From Paludibacteraceae bacterium (GTDB lineage Bacteria; Bacteroidota; Bacteroidia; Bacteroidales; Paludibacteraceae), in contig JAKSNS010000007.1 in assembly GCA_024399545.1 (NCBI GenBank), forward strand, positions 1 to 64,000: a stretch of 64,000 nucleotides of DNA, in the 5' to 3' direction. Positions 1-6,984 of this stretch are shown here, piece by piece. Each line of letters begins with the position of its first letter. Position 1 is the first letter of the stretch. A program made the translations under genes and the position numbers. The notes under the pieces were generated by a model that worked only from the letters and a program-made list of their open reading frames with translations, did not search any database and had not been told where the DNA came from.

Positions 1-100
1 TTTTTTGACAATCAACAAATTAATTTTTTAGGCTTAAAAAAGTGACGAAAACAGGTGACGGAAGTATAGTCCGTGGCGTTTTCAAAGGGGAAATAAGGCA

Positions 101-790
101 ATGAAGGCTATCGTCCTAAATGCCGTGCGGTACAGCGACAACAGTTTCATGGTATCAATGTTTACTGACCAACAGGGGCTTGTCACTGTCAACATCCACA
201 CTGGGGTCAAACGTTCGAGATTCAAACGTAGTTACCTGTCGCCATTGTCAATCCTTGAGGTGCAACTTTCAGGGAAACCGTCTTCGGAGGTCAAATATAT
301 CTCTGATTGCGCACTTGCCTACCCTTTCCGCTCGCTTGACGTAAACCCAATGAAGATTCTTGAGGCGCAGTTTGTTGCCGAAATGTTGCAAAAGAGTTTA
401 CGTTACCAACAACAAGACCCTGAGCTGTTTGAGTTTGTCCGTACCTCAGTTATAACAATGGACGAATCTTCGGATGGGGTCAACGACTGCCACATAATTT
501 TCTTGACGAAACTAATGTCATACGTTGGCATTATGCCTGATATCAGCGATTTTGACGATTATGCCGTACTCGACATCGAGGAAGGCAGGATGACCGCAGA
601 GAGTTTCGGGGAGTGCCTAAACCATAAACTCAGCGAGTGCCTTGTCAATATCATCAAGGACGAACCTTTCAGATTAACTTCCTCGCAACGAAGCGAGTTC
701 ATAGATTTCATAGTTAGATATTATCAACATCATCTTTTCGCATTTGGCAACATAAAGACATTGGAGGTTTTCCGAGAAATGGCAAGATAG
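101..790 (+). CDS. recO: DNA repair protein RecO
   Basis: RecO binds single-stranded DNA and helps RecR load RecA at gaps in the RecF recombination pathway. The 229-residue product has the usual RecO length. Its N-terminal OB-fold region carries the Bacteroidota-type pattern of a short strand (AIVLNAVRYSDNS), then GLVTVNIHTGVKRS and PLSILEVQL; the rest is the helical C-terminal half (about residues 85-229). The zinc-finger cysteines of some RecO proteins are not evident, as is common in this phylum. The ATG is preceded by an A/G-rich stretch without a clear Shine-Dalgarno. The next gene on this strand is almost 5 kb away, so it looks monocistronic. Family call is firm. Confidence 0.9.
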   Translation: MKAIVLNAVRYSDNSFMVSMFTDQQGLVTVNIHTGVKRSRFKRSYLSPLSILEVQLSGKPSSEVKYISDCALAYPFRSLDVNPMKILEAQFVAEMLQKSLRYQQQDPELFEFVRTSVITMDESSDGVNDCHIIFLTKLMSYVGIMPDISDFDDYAVLDIEEGRMTAESFGECLNHKLSECLVNIIKDEPFRLTSSQRSEFIDFIVRYYQHHLFAFGNIKTLEVFREMAR

Positions 791-976
791 TTTATTGCAT
801 TGAGTGATAGTGCAAAACGAGTAATCGTATGGGTGTTGGGTGATAAGGATTAGTTTTTTTAATGTTGCTACCAGAATGATTTTCCGCAGGTACGACTTAT
901 TCTTGAATAGGTCAAGAAAAGCTTAGCTTTTATGTGAAAACCCTGCCAGTTATCATTGCAAGTTTAGAAAAGAGCA

Positions 977-1025
977 GTATCTTTGCATCGTGGAATAGAC
1001 TATATGACTTATTATGAAAATAATT
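977..1025 (+). repeat. Duplicate of the sbcD promoter/start region
   Basis: Positions 977-1002 are identical to 5701-5726, including the TATCTTTG -7 box. After a short diverged spacer, ATTATGAAAATAATT (1011-1025) is identical to the sbcD start context at 5734-5748. The open frame begun by this ATG ends within a few codons (MKIIS then stop), so it is a dead copy. It may still have promoter activity. Confidence 0.75.
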
Positions 1026-1197
1026 AGTGGCTTCTAAGGTTGGGGTGTAAACCCTGGGTAACAAGGCATTACCTATAAGGTATTCCCTTCCTTCCGGGAG
1101 GGGCAGGGGGTGGGGAGAATCCAATTCTGTGAATATACATTGTTTCCAGCCACTCAATTCGTTATAGAGTCATTAATTAACATTTAAGGCTAGATAT

Positions 1198-1239
1198 ACC
1201 CCCAGATTTTTAGGTGAAATTATTGAAATTATTGAAATC
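1198..1239 (-). repeat. 42-nt dispersed repeat, inverted copy
   Basis: The reverse complement matches 43377-43418 at 41 of 42 positions, and its first 34 nt match 1557-1590. The core is a tandem of TTATTGAAA-like units next to TTTTTAGGTG. With the copy at 1557 it forms a long inverted repeat bounding about 390 bp. Confidence 0.7.
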
Positions 1240-1556
1240 GTGATGATTTTATGGTACGGTTGGGCTTGCTCTTTTCTTGCTCTTTTGCCTTATGACGGTG
1301 GATGGGAAGTCGGATGGTTGTTTTTCAGTGGGAATGGGATAATATTTTAACATTTCGAGCCCACTTGGGGAGGGTCTTTAGAAGGGGCAGTCGTTCAATA
1401 TGTTTTTTGCTAGCGGTTTTTGGTTTTTTGGAGTGAGATATGGCGAAAGCAGGGTGGCAATGTCCGTCCAACAAGTCCCAAATTCATTATTGCTGACCTG
1501 AGAAGTTGTTGTAGATATCAGATAATCAAATATTTCGCTTGCGGAAACATTTTGAC

Positions 1557-1590
1557 GATTTCAATAATTTCAATAATTTCACCTAAAAAC
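1557..1590 (+). repeat. Dispersed repeat, direct copy
   Basis: These 34 nt are identical to 43377-43410 and are in inverted orientation relative to the copy at 1206-1239. The flank runs into a C-rich tract, as in the other copies. Confidence 0.7.
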
Positions 1591-1758
1591 TTGCACCCCC
1601 CCTCTCAAAAAAAAGAGATAGTATATTATATGTATATATGGTATAGCGGTTGGCAAGGTGTATCTCAACAAAAGAATAGTTACAGAGTCATAGTTCTCAT
1701 AGAACGCTGCGCTTTTCTAGATGTTCTAGAAGTTCTAGGAGATTGCATTAGCGAGATG

Positions 1759-1778
1759 GCTTAGCTGACGCACGCCAC
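1759..1778 (+). repeat. 20-nt repeat shared with the sbcD upstream region
   Basis: GCTTAGCTGACGCACGCCAC occurs here and at 5631-5650. It is a second segment, besides 977-1025, that this gap shares with the sequence upstream of sbcD. Confidence 0.7.
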
Positions 1779-1851
1779 AAAAATGATATTTGCGGAAAGG
1801 TGCGGAATTTTACATACGAAGTGAAAAAAGGTTTTCTTACTTGACTAATAC

Positions 1852-1897
1852 TCGACCATCGTACAAGATTTCGTGAGTATTCTTGTACGATGGTCGA
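1852..1897. repeat. Perfect 17-bp inverted repeat (hairpin)
   Basis: The arms TCGACCATCGTACAAGA (1852-1868) and its exact complement (1881-1897) enclose a 12-nt loop. No run of T follows on either strand, so a classical intrinsic terminator is unlikely. It could be a structured RNA, a protein-binding palindrome or the folded remnant of a mobile element. Confidence 0.6.
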
Positions 1898-2098
1898 AGG
1901 ATACCAAAGTTCTCCTAAGAGACTCAGGGTAGTTTAAACAAATAGTATCAAGTTACAAGTGACTTGAGAAATTATGTTCCCTCACCTCTACATGTAAATC
2001 AAAATTCTTTCCCATTCTGATTACCATGAATTTTCCATGGCATACTTCACGATAAACATTTTCCCATATTTATAATAATGAATAAATTAGTAAAATCA

Positions 2099-2593
2099 TC
2101 AGTCCTGCAAATTAGCAAAAGGTCGCATTCCGGAATGTTGTATCTTAAACGACTGTATCAATTCTTTTTCAACATCCCTTGGTTCTTTGTCTATGAGAGA
2201 CAACCAACATACAATCAAATCATTTGAATCTTCCAATTGCCAGAGATACCTTCCTCCCCTGTGTCCAACTTTATTTCCACAACCAAAGGAAATAAGCTGG
2301 CGCAAACGTGACTGTAATGTTGCCGAACCATCTTTAGAACCCGCCTTGCCGATATAAACTATATCCGCTCCTTCAACCCAATTGCGTTGCAATTCGTCAA
2401 GTGGCACATTAGGATTCTCATCTTTGAAAAATCCTCCTGTTCCTGTCTCAAGAAACTTTGGTGCCTCCAACGTTCCTCTTAAAACCAGATACACACCTCC
2501 TTGCTTAGGAATACATGTATCATTACGTTTTAGTTCTGCAATGGTCTTAAAACCATCAAATCCTTGTTTTTTGTACTCTTCAAACATAATCAA
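2099..2593 (-). CDS. GIY-YIG-like protein of unknown role
   Basis: A 164-residue protein that fits the GIY-YIG nuclease fold: GVYLVLR (residues 33-39) supplies the first strand, VYIGKA (79-84) the second, then an arginine-bearing helix LQSRLRQL (93-100) and a glutamate in VEKELIQSFK (141-150), matching the Tyr, Arg and metal-binding Glu positions of the family. An insertion rich in Gly and Asp separates the two strands. It lies about 60 nt downstream of the zinc-ribbon protein gene on the same strand and may be the last gene of that operon. The nuclease family is inferred from motifs; activity and target are unknown. Confidence 0.55.
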   Translation of the reverse strand: MIMFEEYKKQGFDGFKTIAELKRNDTCIPKQGGVYLVLRGTLEAPKFLETGTGGFFKDENPNVPLDELQRNWVEGADIVYIGKAGSKDGSATLQSRLRQLISFGCGNKVGHRGGRYLWQLEDSNDLIVCWLSLIDKEPRDVEKELIQSFKIQHSGMRPFANLQD

Positions 2594-2654
2594 TATTTTA
2601 TTATTTTACAATATAACTCTGAAACCTATCATCTTATTGATACAAGTTGACATT

Positions 2655-3641
2655 TTACGATAAAGCGAGTATGACAAAAACAATCATAATTACAAACACA
2701 ATAAATACAAAAAAAATCATCAAATTATTTAGCTCATCATTATTGGTTGATGATATTTGCGAATCATTATTTTCATCCACTATTGTATCCCTTTCATTTT
2801 CTGGTAGATATGAATTAATAAGAAACATTGCTTCATTATTTCGTTTTTTATATTCATCCGACCAGTGCATATTATAAATCAAGAATCTCTCATTAATTTT
2901 CATAATACATTTGAGGTATTTATTTGCAATATCCTTGATTGCAGAATAATATTTTACTGTGATAAATTCCTTAGGAATCGCTTTTACAAATTCCACTGCG
3001 TTTTCCAGTGAACTGTCTAAGATATCTATATTTCCGCTATCCTCTATTGAAAGCAATCGTTCATGTTCTTGTTGGCCATTAGTGGTTAACTGAACCATAG
3101 AATATATTTCTTTTAATTGAATATATCTATCTTTCAGCCATTGCACGTCTGAAGCAGACTCATAAGTACTTACAAGAATTTTTTTTGCAATAGCAAGGAA
3201 AAGTTGATAAACCTTAGTTGTATAATAACTTACTTCGTATTCAGATGATGCTAATTTAATTGCTTTTTGACCAAACACAATAATTGTCATGTCAAAGAAA
3301 TCAATATTTAAATCAATAGCATTTTCATTGCAGTCATCAAAATTTCTACATCCAGCTGAATAATATGCTTTCAACATCCACACATAAGCAGAAACGGGTT
3401 GAATCTCAAGAGACTTATCTATGTATGTAACAGCTTCATCGAAAAGACCAATTTCTGCATTCTCTTTAGCCAAGAGAAGAAAATTATTATAATCATTCGA
3501 CCTGTCAATTTTCACGGAACGATTAGCCATCTCTTGTATTTGTATCTTACTACCACAATACGAACAGAAACATTCTCTACTAACATTATCCACTTGAATG
3601 TTTGCACCGCAATTTGGACATTTAGCACTTACCAAGCTCAT
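2655..3641 (-). CDS. Zinc-ribbon, TPR-like, membrane-anchored protein
   Basis: The 328-residue protein opens with a four-cysteine zinc ribbon (C8-x2-C11 and C26-x2-C29), continues with a helical region (about 48-90) resembling a TPR pair (FDEAVTYIDKSLEIQP), then further helices, an acidic linker, and ends in a single hydrophobic segment (about 303-327) that should be a C-terminal membrane anchor. The ribbon and helices would face the cytoplasm. It sits in one minus-strand run with an SPFH protein and a small membrane protein. In Bacillus subtilis the pspA-ydjGHI operon also combines an SPFH protein with zinc-ribbon membrane partners; the parallel is inference. No enzymatic motif is seen. Confidence 0.65.
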   Translation of the reverse strand: MSLVSAKCPNCGANIQVDNVSRECFCSYCGSKIQIQEMANRSVKIDRSNDYNNFLLLAKENAEIGLFDEAVTYIDKSLEIQPVSAYVWMLKAYYSAGCRNFDDCNENAIDLNIDFFDMTIIVFGQKAIKLASSEYEVSYYTTKVYQLFLAIAKKILVSTYESASDVQWLKDRYIQLKEIYSMVQLTTNGQQEHERLLSIEDSGNIDILDSSLENAVEFVKAIPKEFITVKYYSAIKDIANKYLKCIMKINERFLIYNMHWSDEYKKRNNEAMFLINSYLPENERDTIVDENNDSQISSTNNDELNNLMIFFVFIVFVIMIVFVILALS

Positions 3642-3702
3642 TTTGATTGATTTTTCAGATTATTATACAGCAAGTTAATGAATATATTATATAACTCATC
3701 AT

Positions 3703-4041
3703 TCATTTGTTAGACATTAAATTTGTTATCAATAATAACATTCCCTCAAAAACAATGAGCAATATTATGACCATAAGACACCAATTGTCGGCAAATCGTT
3801 GCGGAGCGAAGCAACCAAGAATAAACTTTACTATGCCAAAAAACAAGAACAAGAAACTTTGCGAAATGACAAAAGCATCTTTCATCCTGATTACCTGCAA
3901 AACATAGAGAAATACCATTGTAGCAATGATAACAGCACTATTCACTCCAACGTTGAACATTGGGTATTTAGTCAATATCAAGCCGAACGACAAATTGGCG
4001 ACCAGCAAGATTATGCCAGAAATAACAATTAACTTCTTCAT
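3703..4041 (-). CDS. Small polytopic membrane protein
   Basis: A 112-residue, very hydrophobic protein with four predicted membrane segments (about residues 4-24, 34-52, 60-78 and 87-108), short loops and a lysine-terminated tail. I do not recognise the family. It lies between the SPFH protein gene (15 nt upstream) and the zinc-ribbon protein gene (about 60 nt downstream), all on the minus strand, which suggests co-expression and a shared membrane function. The start shows the normal MKKL beginning of a first membrane segment. Confidence 0.6.
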   Translation of the reverse strand: MKKLIVISGIILLVANLSFGLILTKYPMFNVGVNSAVIIATMVFLYVLQVIRMKDAFVISQSFLFLFFGIVKFILGCFAPQRFADNWCLMVIILLIVFEGMLLLITNLMSNK

Positions 4042-4056
4042 ATTATAACATTGAGT

Positions 4057-5172
4057 TTATGATATTTGAGGTGGAATAGTTGGAGGTGTCTGCTTATTCA
4101 TAATCGTCACCAATTCTTGAATCTGAGACAAAGGCAGCCAATTTTCCATTCCTACTTTCCATACCAATGTATTAGCATCAATCACCCCCTGCGCAAACAA
4201 TGATTCTATTTGCTGATAAGTCTGGTTTGCGTATTGCTGACCATTGATATAAAGGTAATATGTTATGGCTTGAGGAATAGGTGGTGGTACAACAGGATTA
4301 GTATTGATAGTATTTGCCGTCATATTACCAAAAGCATTTCCCATACCCATTCCGGCACCTATGCCTGCACCCATAGCCATCATCTGACCACCTGCACCTG
4401 TGTTACCTGCGGCTTTCTCTAATACATCAAAACTGCGTTCCATTTGATATAGATCACGACCAGTGACACGCAAACGAGCTGCAGTTGCCTTTGCTTCTTT
4501 CAGTTTAATAATGCTTGGGTCATCTTGAGGAACGTTTATAGACATTATAGAGAAATCAACAAGACCTATTCCATACTTTTGGAATACATCGTTGAGTTGG
4601 CGTTCAACAAATAATGACATATCCAACAAATGGGTATTTATGTCCAATATGGATATAGATTCATTTGTTATCTTTGTTGCAACCAATTCGCTCAGATGCG
4701 AAACCAATTTACCCTTAAAATATTGGTCAATGTTTTCGCTTGTAAAGGAGGTCATATTGCCAATAAGGCTTTCCAAAAACAAACGAGGATTAATAATCTT
4801 TACACCATATTGACCAAATGCCCTAACTGGAACAATTATTCCATATTTGGGATCTTCAATCTGAATGGGTTGAAATGTTCCCCATTTGAGATCTAACTTC
4901 GCTATTTGGTTAATGAACCAAACTTCTGCTTGAAATGGAGACTTTGTCCCAAATGGAACGTTAAGAATTTTATTGAGAATAGGAATATTTTCAGATGAAA
5001 TGGTGTATGTACCAGCCTTAAACTCATCACAGATTTGTCCTCCTTTGACAAAGAAAGCAGTCTGAGCTGTATAAACCACCAATTGCGACCCCATTCGAAG
5101 GTCGTCAGATGGGAATTTGTAAACAAACTCGTTATTGTTCACATTACATTTCACTACGTCAATTAGTGCCAT
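4057..5172 (-). CDS. SPFH domain protein with C-terminal GYF_2 (DUF4339) domain
   Basis: A 371-residue protein. The N-terminal two thirds match the cytosolic SPFH ('virion core protein'-like, YdjI-type) family: MALIDVVKCN, RMGSQLVVYTAQTAFF, KAGTYTISSENIPIL and ILDINTHLLDMSLFV. A Gly/Met-rich linker follows (about 265-290), then a GYF_2 domain (YYLYINGQQY to WLPLSQIQELV). SPFH proteins organise membrane microdomains; GYF_2 domains usually bind proline-rich peptides. I chose the ATG at 5172 because homology starts there. The frame stays open to 5364, but those 64 residues look non-coding although they lie inside the predicted transcript. First gene of the 5172-2099 run. Confidence 0.8.
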   Translation of the reverse strand: MALIDVVKCNVNNNEFVYKFPSDDLRMGSQLVVYTAQTAFFVKGGQICDEFKAGTYTISSENIPILNKILNVPFGTKSPFQAEVWFINQIAKLDLKWGTFQPIQIEDPKYGIIVPVRAFGQYGVKIINPRLFLESLIGNMTSFTSENIDQYFKGKLVSHLSELVATKITNESISILDINTHLLDMSLFVERQLNDVFQKYGIGLVDFSIMSINVPQDDPSIIKLKEAKATAARLRVTGRDLYQMERSFDVLEKAAGNTGAGGQMMAMGAGIGAGMGMGNAFGNMTANTINTNPVVPPPIPQAITYYLYINGQQYANQTYQQIESLFAQGVIDANTLVWKVGMENWLPLSQIQELVTIMNKQTPPTIPPQIS

Positions 5173-5489
5173 AGCTTGGATATTAGGATTAGTTATTAAT
5201 CGTATATAGACATATAAGAAACGCAGTCCATCGCTATCATTCTCCTTACTAAGGTTCTGGAAAACCCGCCCGATAAGAATGACAACGTAGCCTGCGCCGA
5301 TATGCATAACCGCACTCAAATGAGCGCATGAATATACATACACCACAGACATCCATTGAAACATCTCATTTCGGAACGAGCAAAATTTTCCAGATTTTAG
5401 TAAGCCGAAACAAGCGTCAATAAACGCCTATAAATATGTCTGCTCCCCTACCCCTTATGAGACATCCCACAGGCGCAGGTTTGCGGGTG

Positions 5490-5520
5490 CAAAGATACGA
5501 CATTATTTTGAATTTACAAA
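5490..5520 (-). promoter_or_regulatory. Promoter of the SPFH operon
   Basis: On the minus strand TTTG (5520-5517), exactly 19 nt, then TATCTTTG (5497-5490): a full match to the Bacteroidota primary sigma consensus. Transcription should start near 5483. Confidence 0.75.
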
Positions 5521-5630
5521 AGAAATCGCAAAAAAACTCTTATCCTCGAAAAAGTGTGACTTTGCAGCCACCATAACGATTCATCGTTAACAAAAAAGGA
5601 ATATAACTCGGACAAAGGGTTAGCTGGATA

Positions 5631-5650
5631 GCTTAGCTGACGCACGCCAC
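5631..5650 (+). repeat. 20-nt repeat upstream of sbcD
   Basis: Identical to 1759-1778. It lies about 50 nt upstream of the sbcD -7 box; no function can be assigned. Confidence 0.65.
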
Positions 5651-5701
5651 TGAAATGTGGTTTTTTCCCAGATTTCTGTGGGGAGAATCGAAAAAAAGTT
5701 G

Positions 5702-5709
5702 TATCTTTG
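5702..5709 (+). promoter_or_regulatory. sbcD -7 promoter element
   Basis: TATCTTTG lies 27 nt before the sbcD ATG, as expected for a Bacteroidota promoter with a short leader. The -33 element is degenerate. The whole box and leader are duplicated at 977-1025. Confidence 0.65.
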
Positions 5710-5736
5710 CATCGTGGAATAGACTATTAACCGATT

Positions 5737-6984
5737 ATGAAAATAATTGCGACAAGTGACTGGCACATTGGCAATATGTTCCATGGCAATGACCGTTTGC
5801 CAGAACACAAACATTTCTTAGAGTGGCTTCTCAGGCGCATTGAGGAAGAAAAACCTGATGCCCTTTTAGTGGCAGGGGATGTCTTTGACAACGGCAACCC
5901 TTCTGCCGCCGCACAGTCAGCTTACTATGAGTTTCTGGCTGACGCAACAGCTGTCTGTCCTGAGATGAAGATTGTCATAACTGCGGGAAACCATGACTCG
6001 GCTTATCGTCTTGAGGCACCGCGACCCCTGCTGTCAAGGTACAAAATGGAGATTCGGGGGACAGTGAGTCACGACTGGGATACAGAAGAGAAAAAGTTGG
6101 TGGTCAATTACAAAGACCTGATGATTCCTATCACCAACAAGGATGGTGAGGAGGTGGTTGTGTTGGCAGTGCCATATCTGAGAAGCGATGTTTTGACGGG
6201 CAACGATTACTCCACAGGGGTTAATGATTTTCTCAGGGAACTGACCATGAGGGCAAGAAGCGAGTACCCGGGCAGGAAAATTGTGATGATGGCACACATG
6301 TACGCAAAGGGTGCAGAGATTGCAGAGCGTAACGCAAGCGAGAAGATAGTGGTTGGTGGTCTGGAGCAGGTGAATATGGATGGTTGGATGGAACATCCCA
6401 ACTATCTAACCTGCGGTCATATACATAAACGACAGCACATTTGGAATACAGATTGGGCAAGATACACGGGAAGCATTCTGCCAATGTCATTTGCCGAAGT
6501 TGACTACAAGCATGGTGTTGACCTGATAACAATAGGCGACGAAGTCGAGGTTGATTTCATAGAATACACCCCGCAGCACAAACTGCGCATCCTGCCAGAT
6601 GACAATTCCCAACTTACACCAAAGGAACTGAAGAAGCTGATAAAGAAAGTGTTGAGAGAGCGTAAAGAGGATGGAGAACTGAGTGACGATTTCGAGTATC
6701 TGCTCATGCGTGTGTCGCTTGACAAAGTCGATAACGACGTAATCAGCGACCTTGAGGAGGCTGTGAAAAACAAAGATGTGGTGCTGTGCAAAATAGAGAA
6801 GGTTATGCCGGCACTGAATGTAGCCAACATAACAGATTCTGCAAGGTTTGAGAGCATAGATGACATCATCAACCGTGACCCTATGGAGGCACTCAAAGAG
6901 ACATTTGCGGTAATCAATAAATGCGAAATGAATGAGCATCAGGAGGAAATGTTGAAGAAATTGATTAACAAACTAACGCCATGA
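5737..6984 (+). CDS. sbcD: Exonuclease subunit SbcD (Mre11-like)
   Basis: Metallophosphoesterase subunit of the SbcCD (Mre11-Rad50) complex, which opens hairpins and resects DNA ends. Phosphoesterase motifs are present in order: D8-x-H10 (SDWHIGN), GDVFD (47-51), GNHD (84-87), a later H in MMAHMYAKG and GHIHKRQ. The C-terminal 150 residues form the SbcD capping region. The length, 415 residues, is normal. The stop overlaps the sbcC start by 4 nt (ATGA), so the two subunits are translationally coupled. A -7 box sits just upstream. Confidence 0.95.
   Translation: MKIIATSDWHIGNMFHGNDRLPEHKHFLEWLLRRIEEEKPDALLVAGDVFDNGNPSAAAQSAYYEFLADATAVCPEMKIVITAGNHDSAYRLEAPRPLLSRYKMEIRGTVSHDWDTEEKKLVVNYKDLMIPITNKDGEEVVVLAVPYLRSDVLTGNDYSTGVNDFLRELTMRARSEYPGRKIVMMAHMYAKGAEIAERNASEKIVVGGLEQVNMDGWMEHPNYLTCGHIHKRQHIWNTDWARYTGSILPMSFAEVDYKHGVDLITIGDEVEVDFIEYTPQHKLRILPDDNSQLTPKELKKLIKKVLRERKEDGELSDDFEYLLMRVSLDKVDNDVISDLEEAVKNKDVVLCKIEKVMPALNVANITDSARFESIDDIINRDPMEALKETFAVINKCEMNEHQEEMLKKLINKLTP

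Larger units (their letters stand above)
791..2098. other. 1.3-kb gene-free region made of repeat fragments
   Basis: No open frame here looks like a protein. The stretch holds pieces found elsewhere in the window: a copy of the sbcD promoter and start (977-1025), an inverted copy of a 42-nt repeat (1198-1239), a 26-nt segment also found at 43329-43354 (1262-1287), a direct copy of the 42-nt repeat's first 34 nt (1557-1590), a 20-nt segment also upstream of sbcD (1759-1778), and a perfect 17-bp hairpin (1852-1897). It looks like a site where mobile or duplicated pieces have accumulated and decayed. Confidence 0.7.
5173..5736. other. Divergent regulatory region between the SPFH operon and sbcD
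   Basis: It holds two outward-facing promoters: a complete one for the minus strand (5490-5520) and a -7 box for sbcD (5702-5709). The SPFH transcript would carry a leader of about 310 nt, long for this phylum. The 20-nt repeat shared with 1759-1778 lies at 5631-5650. An in-frame extension of the SPFH gene up to 5364 is the only open frame and has no recognisable domain. Confidence 0.6.

Noticed and set aside
930-1764. Open frames at 930-1157 (minus) and 1420-1764 (plus)
   Set aside because: They run through repeat copies and low-complexity sequence, have no family pattern and unlikely composition.
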